Source: a virus. Taken from it: 42,421 nt of DNA. The notes under the pieces are model-generated. The model had not been told where the DNA came from. It ran no database searches and was given only the letters and a program-made list of their open reading frames with translations. Below are positions 6,370 through 14,400 of the stretch, piece by piece. The first letter of the stretch is position 1; every line of letters starts with the position of its first letter. The DNA lies in the IMG/VR virus record IMGVR_UViG_3300044971_001337, positions 1 to 42,421 of that record. One strand, written 5' to 3'. Both the position numbers and the translations under genes were made by a program.

Positions 6370-6626
6370 GCGGCACCGCCCGGCCGTGTGAGCCACTCGA
6401 ATTGATCGAGTAGTGACAGGCCGCTTGGCATGGTCTTCTGCCGCCGCAACTGCTCCAACTTGGCCGCCCTTCGCCGATCAGACCACAGGCCACGTCTGGG
6501 CGATACATTCTCTCGCTCAATTGCCCGATACACCGCAGGAAAGCACTGATAGAAGTGCGTGCGCTGCTGTTCGTTGCTCAGTGATCGGTACAGGACGCGC
6601 AGGGCTCGGAATTGGCGGCGGGTCAT
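6366..6626 (-). CDS. hypothetical basic protein of the small cassette
   Basis: The ATG at 6626 overlaps the upstream stop as ATGA and gives 86 aa (MTRRQFRALRVLYRSLSNEQ). It is basic and helical, with FPAVYRAIERENVSPRRG and a C-terminal LLDQFEWLTRPGGAA. No known domain is recognised. It is co-expressed with the other three genes between the two terminator repeats. Confidence 0.7.
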   Translation of the reverse strand: MTRRQFRALRVLYRSLSNEQQRTHFYQCFPAVYRAIERENVSPRRGLWSDRRRAAKLEQLRRQKTMPSGLSLLDQFEWLTRPGGAA

Positions 6627-6859
6627 TCCGCACCTCCCTTCACCGGCTCCGCATTCACCCACAGCACCGCGTTTGCGCCGTACTCGGGCCATCCGGCATT
6701 GGCCCATGCGGTGTTGGCCGATCCGGTGTAGATGTGCCGCTTGTCGCCGTTGGAAGCGGTCAGGATGTACCCGTCGTTACGCTTGTTCCAGCGGCGGCGG
6801 ATCGGCGTGAGTTCGCGCTGGCAGCAGCGGCTGAGGGCGTCTTGGGTTTTGTAGTGCAT
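6623..6859 (-). CDS. hypothetical protein of the small cassette
   Basis: A 78-aa frame with ATG at 6859 overlapping the upstream TAA (TAATG). It combines a basic N-terminus with two Cys (DALSRCCQRELTPIRRRW) and a Thr/Ser/Gly/Trp-rich C-terminal part (YTGSANTAWANAGWPEYGAN). The mix suggests a small folded beta domain. No family is recognised. Confidence 0.7.
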   Translation of the reverse strand: MHYKTQDALSRCCQRELTPIRRRWNKRNDGYILTASNGDKRHIYTGSANTAWANAGWPEYGANAVLWVNAEPVKGGAE

Positions 6860-7038
6860 TACGCTACCACCTTACGCGCCATGCGCTCGATCCGCGCCCG
6901 CTCTGCTGGCGTCAGGGTGGCCAGCAGTTCATCGCTGATCGCGGCAGCATCGCGCCGGGTCCACTGCTGGCGAAACACGCTCCAGAGGGTTACCGTCCCG
7001 TCGCGATGGAAAGTCGTCTTGTATGCGTCGTTTGTCAT
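6859..7038 (-). CDS. first gene of the small cassette, hypothetical
   Basis: Two in-frame ATG codons (7044 and 7038) follow GAGGAGAAG. The second has proper spacing from the ribosome site and gives 59 aa (MTNDAYKTTFHRDGTVTLWS). The N-terminal half has a beta-hairpin look ending at RQQWTRRDAAAISDEL. The C-terminal half is a helix (TPAERARIERMARKVV). It resembles small DNA-mimic or regulator proteins only in size. It is placed directly behind a promoter with an operator-like palindrome, as expected for a regulated lysogeny or moron gene. Confidence 0.7.
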   Translation of the reverse strand: MTNDAYKTTFHRDGTVTLWSVFRQQWTRRDAAAISDELLATLTPAERARIERMARKVVA

Positions 7039-7049
7039 TTTCATCTTCT

Positions 7050-7072
7050 CCTCAGCCGCCTCAGCGGCTTCT
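7050..7072 (-). promoter_or_regulatory. small hairpin in the cassette leader
   Basis: On the minus strand AGCCGC, TGAG, GCGGCT can form a 6-bp hairpin just upstream of the ribosome site of the first cassette gene. It could modulate translation or mRNA stability. No T-run follows, so it is not a terminator. Confidence 0.35.
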
Positions 7073-7084
7073 CTCTACACCTCC

Positions 7085-7113
7085 AGAATACACATACTCC
7101 ACAGTATGTGCAA
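7085..7113 (-). promoter_or_regulatory. promoter with a 20-bp palindromic operator in the spacer
   Basis: On the minus strand, TTGCAC (7108-7113) and TATTCT (7085-7090) are separated by 17 bases. The spacer is almost filled by a perfect palindrome, CACATACT CCAC AGTATGTG (7091-7110, 8-bp arms, 4-bp centre). An operator in this position would let a dimeric repressor block RNA polymerase. The four-gene cassette follows, and the preceding unit ends at the terminator 7136-7167. Confidence 0.6.
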
Positions 7114-7135
7114 GGGAAAAACGCACGCCCCAAAT

Positions 7136-7167
7136 AAAAAAGCCCCCGCCGGTTAGGGCAGGGGCTT
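7136..7167 (-). terminator. rho-independent terminator (repeat copy 2) ending the late operon
   Basis: The stem AAGCCCC/GGGGCTT with an inner GCC/GGC is followed by six T on the minus strand. It lies 24 bases after the stop of the last late gene (7191) and is the near-twin of the terminator at 6073-6103. Confidence 0.85.
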
Positions 7168-7187
7168 GAGTATCTAAGGCAGTGCGG
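7137..7187. repeat. 51-bp direct repeat, copy 2
   Basis: This copy matches 6073-6123 with two substitutions. Homology stops abruptly at both edges, so the repeat is a discrete duplicated block containing the terminator. Confidence 0.9.
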
Positions 7188-7190
7188 GCT

Positions 7191-7793
7191 TTACCACGTC
7201 TGAATTTGGACGCGCTTCCATGCGCCGCTCGAAACGCAGAAATACAGATAATCCACATCCCCGGCGATGGTTCCTGCCGTACACGCTGCCGCCGCTGAGG
7301 CTGGAGTCGTCGGGCCAACGACCAGAGACCAAGGGGCCCAAGCCGCGCCGTTCCATCGGAGCAGTTGTCCAAGGGTGGCGGAGGCCTGCGTAATCTGTGA
7401 CGGCGTGAACATCGTTCTCGGCGTCGGCACGGTTGTCGAGCGGATCGCGCGGATGGTGGTCGCGCCGGTCGGGACAACCCACGTTTCTGACCAGCCCGCG
7501 CCACTCGTGGGCGAATAGCGGGCCGTGTACGACGTCCCGGTGGGCGTGATGGCGTCGTTGGGGTAGAGCGAAATCGAGAACGCGCCGTTCGTGACGGTCA
7601 CAGTCTGCGACCAGCCGGAGAGCGTTTCCGAGCCAGCGTAAAGCGGCTGACTCGTCGCCGGGTTGTTCAATGTCACGACGACCGTACCGCTCCAGTTGCC
7701 GCCCATGGGCGTTTTGATAGTGTCGGTGATAGTCACGGTCGTCTGCGCGTGCAGCATCGCCCCGGCGAAGGCCAGGTAAATCAGTAGTTTCAT
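7191..7793 (-). CDS. exported fibre-type protein with signal peptide
   Basis: The ATG at 7793 gives 200 aa beginning MKLLIYLAFAGAMLHAQTTV, a clear signal peptide with likely cleavage after AQ. The mature part is Ser/Thr-rich and beta-rich. Near its end it has GQLLRWNGAAWAPW, a motif common in phage tail-fibre domains, then two Cys (AAACTAG and YLYFCVSSGAW) that could form a disulfide. It is the last gene of the late operon. The signal peptide is unusual for a fibre-type protein and is shared by four other late proteins (10315-14773). Confidence 0.8.
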   Translation of the reverse strand: MKLLIYLAFAGAMLHAQTTVTITDTIKTPMGGNWSGTVVVTLNNPATSQPLYAGSETLSGWSQTVTVTNGAFSISLYPNDAITPTGTSYTARYSPTSGAGWSETWVVPTGATTIRAIRSTTVPTPRTMFTPSQITQASATLGQLLRWNGAAWAPWSLVVGPTTPASAAAACTAGTIAGDVDYLYFCVSSGAWKRVQIQTW

Positions 7794-7800
7794 GGTGCTC

Positions 7801-8190
7801 CTATTTGTTCGTTTCCGCGTTGACCTTCGCCAATGCGTCGGTGAGGAATTTCGGCAAGCGCCAGCCCGCGCGGCCGACGTTCTCGGCGATGCTGATGAGT
7901 TCAGTGGCACAGAACCAAGTCGCCGTCATGGAGGCGAGGTCGAAGCCGATCGGGTGCGCTGCGACAAACGCATGGATGGCCGCGATCAACAGCAGCGCCA
8001 CGGCCTTCTTCACGAATCCTCGGCGCGATACATCCGACGACACCGCGCCGGTTGACCACGCGACGAGAAAGCCCGTAGCGAAGTCGATGGCTTGCAGCAT
8101 CAGGAGTGCTTGCAGTGCCACGCTCATTGACAGAAACACCCCCATGATTGCGCCCGGTAGGGCCAGGATCATCTTTTTCGCTGCGGTCAT
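7801..8190 (-). CDS. phage holin (toxin-secretion/phage-lysis holin type)
   Basis: A 129-aa frame with ATG at 8190 overlapping the upstream stop as ATGA. It has hydrophobic stretches at about 8-34 and 66-82 and the signature DFATGFLVAW ... SSDVSRRGFVKKAVALLLIA of the phage_holin_4 family. Holins form lesions in the inner membrane at a set time to end infection. The neighbours (an L,D-transpeptidase-like protein and two small proteins) make this the lysis region. Confidence 0.85.
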   Translation of the reverse strand: MTAAKKMILALPGAIMGVFLSMSVALQALLMLQAIDFATGFLVAWSTGAVSSDVSRRGFVKKAVALLLIAAIHAFVAAHPIGFDLASMTATWFCATELISIAENVGRAGWRLPKFLTDALAKVNAETNK

Positions 8191-8513
8191 TCGGGCTTCC
8201 CTCCAACGGCTTTGGTGATGAGCACCTGGAACTCAGCGAGCTTCTGCATTGCGTCGGCCAAGGCTTCCTCGTCGATGATTTCCTTGCCCGTCACCCGCTC
8301 GACCTCACGGGCGATCAGCGGCGCTGACCATTCGAGCGTCCGCATGGCGTTCTGCAGCTTCTCCGGCCCCGCGCCGCCCGCTTGCTCTGCCGTGAGCACC
8401 GCGTTGTAGACCGTCTGCGCCACGGCTTGGAACGGCGGCGGCGTGAACATCAGCGCGATGGGCGCGGCGGTCTTCACTCCGCGCCCCAGTTTCTTCAACC
8501 AGCCCCACGCCAT
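8187..8513 (-). CDS. hypothetical lysis-region protein
   Basis: A 108-aa frame with ATG at 8513, overlapping the upstream stop (TAATG) and the holin start (ATGA). The N-terminus (MAWGWLKKLGRGVKTAAPIA) is amphipathic and basic. It is followed by a moderately hydrophobic FTPPPFQAVAQTVYNAVLTA segment. The rest is a charged helix. The N-terminus could associate with membrane, and the position suggests a lysis accessory role, but no family is recognised. Confidence 0.75.
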   Translation of the reverse strand: MAWGWLKKLGRGVKTAAPIALMFTPPPFQAVAQTVYNAVLTAEQAGGAGPEKLQNAMRTLEWSAPLIAREVERVTGKEIIDEEALADAMQKLAEFQVLITKAVGGKPE

Positions 8514-8905
8514 TACGGCCGCTCCAGGTCGTTGTACACGCGCCGGTAGCCATCCTCGCCATTCACGGCAATCTGGTAGGCGGCGTCGTGGACCTCGATC
8601 ATCCGCTCGAACTGGCCCATGTCGTAGCGCAAATGGAGGTGGATGGGCTTGTCTGCCGGAAATCCTTCCCGGACCATCTCCTCGGCGTCGAAGTAGGTCT
8701 CACCCACGCCGCCGCCGTTGGCGACCAGCTTCGGCGTCGGCAGGCCCATGCCGTTCCGGTAGCGCATGGACTTCGCGGAGAGCTCCTCGGCGAGCAACCG
8801 GCCTTCCTGCACGGTCGCTGTGTCGGTGTCCAGCTTCCCGGCGAAGGTCGCCTGATACTTCTTCAAGATGTCGGGCTTGCCGACTTTTACGATGCGATCA
8901 AACAT
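8513..8905 (-). CDS. hypothetical lysis-region protein
   Basis: The ATG at 8905 with GGAG at the right distance gives 130 aa (MFDRIVKVGKPDILKKYQAT). The frame overlaps the end of the L,D-transpeptidase-like gene by 8 bases. It has ANGGGVGETYFDAEEMVREG in the centre and PADKPIHLHLRYDMGQFERM toward the end. It reads as a compact alpha/beta cytosolic protein. Function unknown. Confidence 0.75.
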   Translation of the reverse strand: MFDRIVKVGKPDILKKYQATFAGKLDTDTATVQEGRLLAEELSAKSMRYRNGMGLPTPKLVANGGGVGETYFDAEEMVREGFPADKPIHLHLRYDMGQFERMIEVHDAAYQIAVNGEDGYRRVYNDLERP

Positions 8906-9362
8906 TTTCAGTCTCCAATGTTTCAATGGTTTCGGGTTCGCCAAACGTAGCCGCCAAGAGCCATATCTGCCGCATGTCGTCATCGGCCACGCGCAAGCAA
9001 CCGAACGTAGGCCGCAGATACGCCCATGCCGCCGCCCGCCCCGGTGCCCCGCCGTGCAGCCAGATGCCGCAGCGCTTCGACGCCCTCAGCGCATCCCCGC
9101 CGATCGGGTTCATCACAACCACCGGATGTACACCGTAGGTTGACGCCGGGGACACCGGGCCGCGTTTCGAGCACTGCCACAGCCCCGTGGGCGTGTCGCC
9201 GAACGGTAGCAGCGGGTTTCGTGTCGGGTTGCCTTCCTGCCGTGCCCTTGCGTTGTCCGATCGTCCCAGGGCCGAGCAACGGTGGATAACCGCGCCGTCG
9301 TCGAGGGCGACGAGTTCGCCGGGGATGTCGCGGTTTTTGGGGAGGGTTGCGCGGAGGATCAT
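8898..9362 (-). CDS. L,D-transpeptidase (YkuD)-like protein
   Basis: A 154-aa frame with ATG at 9362 overlapping the upstream stop as ATGA. The catalytic pattern of YkuD domains is visible: HGG at 103-105, then GCLR at 121-124, where His103 would assist nucleophile Cys122 and Arg124. No signal peptide is seen. L,D-transpeptidases cross-link or exchange residues on peptidoglycan peptides; some relatives cleave them. The gene is two genes upstream of the holin region and no standard endolysin is present, so it may act on the cell wall at lysis. That role is inference. Confidence 0.8.
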   Translation of the reverse strand: MILRATLPKNRDIPGELVALDDGAVIHRCSALGRSDNARARQEGNPTRNPLLPFGDTPTGLWQCSKRGPVSPASTYGVHPVVVMNPIGGDALRASKRCGIWLHGGAPGRAAAWAYLRPTFGCLRVADDDMRQIWLLAATFGEPETIETLETENV

Positions 9363-9595
9363 GGCTTCAGCCGATAGTGCGGGACTCGCCGCACCCCGGC
9401 AGGCGTTTGGGCCTTGAACTCGCGCATCTCAACGCGACCGGCCGAAACGCCGGAAGACAGCAGCGTTGACGTATGGGGGCGGCTTAGGCTCCACGCCTCG
9501 GCCCACTGCTGGCAGGTCCGCCAGCCGTCCGGGATGGTTTCGACGTTGCCCGAGATTTCGCGCCGGAGTAGCGCGAGGGCTTCTAGAGCATCCAT
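9359..9595 (-). CDS. small winged-helix-like DNA-binding protein
   Basis: The ATG at 9595 has AAGGAGGATGTCCG before it and gives 78 aa. The centre, WRTCQQWAEAWSLSRPHTST, reads as a helix-turn-helix, followed by LLSSGVSAGRVEMREFKAQT and VRRVPHYRL, which resembles the wing. Small proteins with this arrangement are common in phages. It may regulate the late or lysis genes, but no target is visible. Confidence 0.65.
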   Translation of the reverse strand: MDALEALALLRREISGNVETIPDGWRTCQQWAEAWSLSRPHTSTLLSSGVSAGRVEMREFKAQTPAGVRRVPHYRLKP

Positions 9596-10311
9596 CGGAC
9601 ATCCTCCTTCTCGCCGTGACGGCATGGCCACGATTCGAGGTATAGATGCGATTGCGTGTCACTAAAACAGCCCCAGACCATGCCGTGCCCCCAGCGCAGA
9701 GTGTTCCGGCGATCTGCCGCATAGTCGAACTTGTACGGGTCCCCCATCATTCCGACGCACCACGCTTGCGCCGCCTCCCAGTTCCGCGCTATCGCGGTGC
9801 CGGGTACATGCAGGTGGGCAATGACGCATCGACCATAGGCCTCGGCGTGATCCCGGATGGCCTGCTCGTTGTACATCCAGCCGTGGCCCCAAAGCGTCCC
9901 GCCGAACTCGTGCCAGCCGCCGCGCTGCCGGTAGGGCTTGACGATTGTTCCATTCTCCCGATCTACTTCGGCCAAGTCGTTGAACAGCGCCGATGCTGCA
10001 AAGCGGATGATCTTGTTTGGGTGATTCGATAGCTTCGTCACCCGGTTGTCGTGGTTCCCGAAGCAACGATGGGTAGGTTGGTACATCTCCAACCAACGCT
10101 TGGACGCCGCGAAGTCTTCGACCAGATCCTGGTCCAAGTCTCCGGCCCCGGCCCCAGTCCGGAACGCGGCCCAATCGTTGATGTCGCCGAGATCAAGCGA
10201 GACGTCGGGTTCGAACTGCCGCTTGAACTCTACGACGGCAGCAGCAGCAACCGGGCATATCAATGGGCCGTGAGTACAACCCACGGCCATGATCTTGCGC
10301 CAGGAGGACAT
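9583..10311 (-). CDS. calcineurin-like metallophosphoesterase
   Basis: A 242-aa frame starting with ATG at 10311. The metal-binding blocks are in order: GCTHG (11-15), LGDIND (40-45), FGNHDNR (83-89), WGHGW (140-144) and AHLHVPG (164-170). In most members the first block is DxH; here Cys12 replaces Asp while His14 is kept. The enzyme probably hydrolyses phosphoesters with two metal ions. The substrate is unknown. It sits between the exported-protein cluster and the lysis region, which is an unusual place. Confidence 0.85.
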   Translation of the reverse strand: MSSWRKIMAVGCTHGPLICPVAAAAVVEFKRQFEPDVSLDLGDINDWAAFRTGAGAGDLDQDLVEDFAASKRWLEMYQPTHRCFGNHDNRVTKLSNHPNKIIRFAASALFNDLAEVDRENGTIVKPYRQRGGWHEFGGTLWGHGWMYNEQAIRDHAEAYGRCVIAHLHVPGTAIARNWEAAQAWCVGMMGDPYKFDYAADRRNTLRWGHGMVWGCFSDTQSHLYLESWPCRHGEKEDVRWML

Positions 10312-10314
10312 CGG

Positions 10315-10740
10315 CTACGGGACCGCCACCTTCGCCGACTCCCGCAATTCCGTCACCTCAACCGCCACGATCTCGACCTCGCCCAACACCCAGCCCGCGC
10401 CGGATTCATACGTTTCGTGGGCGTCGGTGTATTTCACCAGCGTGTCCAGGTGGCCGTCCTTGCGGAAGGTCATGGCGATGCGATAGGCGCGGATGGTCGG
10501 GTCGGAAGACCGCACCCATACCTGCTGGCCCTTCTCGTTGGGGAACATTGTTGCGCCGGTCGTCTTCCGCAGCATCGGGTAGTCGATGCACTGCACCCGA
10601 ACGTAGCCGGTGGCCGTTTTCGTTTCGCGACCGCAGAGGTCGGAGGGTTGCGCAGAGGCCACCGCAGCCCATGCGAAGCACGCGGCCAGAGCGATGACCG
10701 CAAACGTGAACAGGTCAATGAGGAACGTCCGAATACTCAT
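10315..10740 (-). CDS. exported or membrane-anchored protein with a cysteine pair
   Basis: The ATG at 10740 overlaps the upstream TAA (TAATG) and gives 141 aa. Residues 5-28 are a long hydrophobic segment (TFLIDLFTFAVIALAACFAW), followed by VASAQPSD, a good cleavage site after AQ. The mature part begins with two cysteines 17 residues apart (DLCGRETK and RVQCIDYP), fitting a disulfide in an extracytoplasmic protein. The remainder is beta-rich (QVWVRSSDPTIRAYRIAMTF). No family is recognised. Confidence 0.75.
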   Translation of the reverse strand: MSIRTFLIDLFTFAVIALAACFAWAAVASAQPSDLCGRETKTATGYVRVQCIDYPMLRKTTGATMFPNEKGQQVWVRSSDPTIRAYRIAMTFRKDGHLDTLVKYTDAHETYESGAGWVLGEVEIVAVEVTELRESAKVAVP

Positions 10741-11003
10741 TACTTCTTCACCTCCGCCTTCGCCTCGGCCTTCTTCACCGACGCCGTGGCCTGGTCGAAC
10801 TGGCACGCGGCAAGGTCGATCCCAGCGCGCTTGCAAGCGGACTCGAAGACCTTCTGCGCGTCGGCCTGGATGTCTTTCTTCTGGCTCTCGAGCAGCGCCA
10901 GCTTGAGTTGCGCGTTTTCGAGGGCGAGCTTTTCCTCGTTGGTGAGCGGAGTCTGCCCGAGGGCAAGCGCCGCAATGGTCAGTGTCAGTGTGATGGTACG
11001 CAT
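10740..11003 (-). CDS. small exported protein with coiled coil and cysteine pair
   Basis: The ATG at 11003 gives 87 aa beginning MRTITLTLTIAALALGQTPL, a signal peptide. The mature part is a charged helix (NEEKLALENAQLKLALLESQ) followed by ESACKRAGIDLAACQFD with two cysteines, and ends in Lys/Ala/Glu repeats. An elongated extracytoplasmic protein with one disulfide is likely. It is encoded between two other exported proteins. Confidence 0.75.
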   Translation of the reverse strand: MRTITLTLTIAALALGQTPLTNEEKLALENAQLKLALLESQKKDIQADAQKVFESACKRAGIDLAACQFDQATASVKKAEAKAEVKK

Positions 11004-11007
11004 AAAA

Positions 11008-11400
11008 TCATTGCGCCTTTGCCGCATCGAACAGGGCCTTCCGCGCCGTTTCGATAGCAGTTTCGCGGGCTTTGAGATCGTCGATCAGCGGCTTGAGTTG
11101 AGAGGAGGGATACAGCGGCGCGAGTTCCTTCGCCTTCTCGATGACGAGGGCGCGGACGTACAGCGCGGGGTTCGCAAACTTCGCGCGGCAGTTGATCTTG
11201 TTGCCGTCGGCGTCCAGGTCGCATGCCTGTTCTGCCGCGATGGACTGCTGCAGAATCTGCAAGCCGGCTGCGGCTGGTGGGCCAGTGATGACAGATTCAT
11301 GCTTCGTCCCGTCTGGCATTGTGACTACGATGCGAAGCGCGGACTTATCTTGGGCAAGCGCGAACGCCGCGAAAATTAAGAGTAGTAGGGTGGTACGCAT
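11008..11400 (-). CDS. small exported protein with cysteine pair
   Basis: The ATG at 11400 gives 130 aa beginning MRTTLLLLIFAAFALAQDKS, a clear signal peptide with cleavage after AQ. The mature part has a beta-strand start (SALRIVVTMPDGTKHESVIT), then a helix with two cysteines (AEQACDLDADGNKINCRAKF) and a C-terminal charged helix. No family is recognised. The N-terminus resembles those of the genes on both sides. Confidence 0.75.
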   Translation of the reverse strand: MRTTLLLLIFAAFALAQDKSALRIVVTMPDGTKHESVITGPPAAAGLQILQQSIAAEQACDLDADGNKINCRAKFANPALYVRALVIEKAKELAPLYPSSQLKPLIDDLKARETAIETARKALFDAAKAQ

Positions 11401-11407
11401 AAGTCGT

Positions 11408-14400
11408 TTAGCAGGTGCCGCCGGTCTTGATGCCGCCGCTGAAAATCAGCGTGCATGTGCCGGTTCCGGCCGCATCTCGGACGGTGATAGTGTCGGTATC
11501 GCCAAAGTTTCCGTTGGGCGCAACCACGCCGCCGTAAACATAAACGTCGCCGACGTGAGCGTTTCTCCAACGGAAACTAGAGCCGCCTAGGTCATAGGTG
11601 GCAGTCGAACCGGGCGAAATGCTGCCGCTGATCGAACCGCCTGAAGTTGTGAAGCAGGTTGGACACGAGATGGTTCCCGTTGTCGTGATTGTGCCGCCGC
11701 TGATCGGGGAGGACGTGGCAATTGACGTTACGCCGCTCGTGCCGCACGTCTGCCAGGAAGCATTACCGCTTGCGTCGGACTTCAGGCAATAGCCGTTTAC
11801 CGCGCCTGAGGAAAACTTAATAGCCCCCGAGGCGTCCAGCGCCTGCGTCCAAACAGTAGACCAGCGCTTAGCGGATTCGCCAAGTTCCGCGCCTCCGTTA
11901 GTGGCCGGGTCGATGGCAGATTGAACCGTGCCTACGCCGATGAAGGTTGTCCACGGTGCCGCCAACGTGCCGAGCGTGTTAGACGATGCCGGAACGATGT
12001 TCCCCGTTACGGTGCCGCTGATGTTCAAATTCGTAATCCACGCGGTAGCAAACCGCGAAGCCGTAGCGCCTAACTCACGCGTGCCGCTGGTTCCGCCAGG
12101 GTAGATATCGCCGTGCAGCGTCATGCGAGAAATGGCAATGTCCCAGGTCTGCGCCGCGCTGCCAGCCGGATTAAACAGGGTCAGTACGTTCGAAGATGGA
12201 CTCTGCCAATAGAAGAAATTAGAGCCGGTTCCATCGACGTGGACCTCTAGTTTCCGAGACGCCGAATAGGAGGTAGAGCTACCGATGGAGCGAAACCCGA
12301 CATCAGCGACAACCGCATTTGTCGAGAACGTCTTCGCCCCGCTGATCGTCTGGGTGGTGCCGAGCGTCACGCGATCATTCAACTGCGTCTGAATCGCCGC
12401 AGTCACGCCGTCCAGATACCCCAGTTCCGTTGTGGAAATCGACGTGTTCAGCGTGCCGGTAAACGACAGGTTCCCCGCCACAGCCAACCCCGCCGCCGTC
12501 ACGACCACCGAAGCCGTCCGTGAAGCCGCCCCGTTCGCCGTCGCCTCGAAGCGCAACTCCGTGCCCTGCGCTGATCCCGGCGTCCAGTTCTGCGTGGCGA
12601 ATGCCGTGATGTTCGCGCCGTTGTAATTAGTCCCGCCTGTCCTTAACCCGAAGGCATAAAACGCAAGCCGGTCGCCCGATGCCGGAGCGGTCTCAATAGC
12701 CGCCTGGATGCCCGCGCCGCCCGATGGCGAAGGCGTGCCGGAGTTGTGGATGCGGAGGCCGTTCACGTCCGCAGCACGGCTGAACAGCGTCGCCGCGGTC
12801 AGGTCCGTCGAGCCGACTGCGACGGCCCCCGCAAAGGTCGAGGTGCTACCGAACGTCGCCGCGCCGGTAGCGCGAAACGTGCCGGATACGTCGAGCTTCG
12901 CGGACGGAGATGTACACCCGACGCAGACCGAGCCACCAGAATTCACCAGAGCGATGTCCCGCCAAGCCACACCCTGCGAAAGTGCATTGATGGAAAAGTA
13001 CGGCGTCGCGGCTGAAGCAACGAACGCCAGAAATGCACCTTGGCCGGGGGCTCCGGTGTCTCCGTTTCCGATGTGGAGCGTCGTATCGTCGGTATTCGTC
13101 CCGCTGTAAACCTTCGCAGTGGCTCCGATCACTTCGAGCGCGTGCGCTGGAGTCGACGTATTGATGCCCAGGGAGCCCGCCACGGTCGCGCCTGATGCGC
13201 GGGCAACTACCGATGCTGTCCGCGTCGCCGCGCCGTTGGCGGTGGTTTCCAAGCGCAGTTCGGTGCCTTGCGCCGAACCAAGCGTCCAGTTTTCGGTCGT
13301 GAAGGCAGTCACCGACGCGCCGTTGTAGCGGGTGCCGGAGACGAAGCTGCCGAAGCTGTAGAACGCGAGCCGATGCCCGCTGGAAGGCGTCGATTCCATC
13401 GCCGCCTGAATCCCAGCGCCAGCCGTGCTCGATGACGTTCCACTGTTGTGGATGGCGAGGACGTTGACGTTGGAAGTTCGCGCCAGCAGACGAGCGATTG
13501 ATGTCGTCGTGTCGCCAATTGCGACGTCTCCGGTGTTGTAGTAGAGGTCGCTCCCGCTCACCACCCACGGCGACGTAGCAGGCGTGGCCCAGTCGCCGCT
13601 GCCGTCCGTGCCGGTGGCTGTCCAGACTTGGCCGATGGTGGAGGAGGATTTGAGTTTAATGGTGCCCACCGCGTCAAGGCCGTAGGTCCACACGTTCGCC
13701 ATCCGCAGTGAGCTTTGGCCAACGTCGGTGACGTTATCCACGGCACCCTGGAAGTTTGCTGATGCTATAAATGTCGGCGAACTGACTGCGCTTGTTATCT
13801 CCGCTGAATCTGCCCAAACGGTATTCCACCGTCGCGCCGTTGCCCCCAACGACGGCGAGGTGGCGTCATTCACGGCGTCCCCGCTGCCCGTCGACCGTTG
13901 CGCCGGAAGAAGCGCCCCGAAGACCTCGAAGCTGTTACTGGGCGAACTCGTGAATACTCGCGTGTATGCAAGCGCCCGACTTCCCGCGTTGTCGCGAAGC
14001 GTCCAATTGCTCGTAATCGCGGAGGCGTTTACCCGCTGGTCCCAGAACCCACTGCCGCCCGACGTGTCCGAGATCTCGAGCTTCCGCGTGTTGTCGATGC
14101 GCGAAAACACCACGCTCGGCCGCGTTCCGGTCTCCCCAATCGCGTGGGTGTTGTCCGTCCCAAACCGTAGATCGCCCGATAGCGTCGTGACGCCCGCAAC
14201 GGCAAGCGTGCTCGCCAACGTCACCGCGCCCGCCGCCCGGAACGTCCCGGCCACGTTCAGCCGGAACGATGTGTCAATCGCGCCCACGCCGACGACACCT
14301 TCACGCGGCTGTAGAAGCAACTGATTATTGACGCCCCCGTAGGCGTACGTCGTTGGGTCCGTCTGCCCGTCAAGCATCGTCTGGATGCCCATCTGGTTAT

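Noticed and set aside
10051-11379. 442-codon plus-strand ORF
   Set aside because: It lies antisense to the metallophosphoesterase and three exported-protein genes, and its composition is that of a shadow frame.
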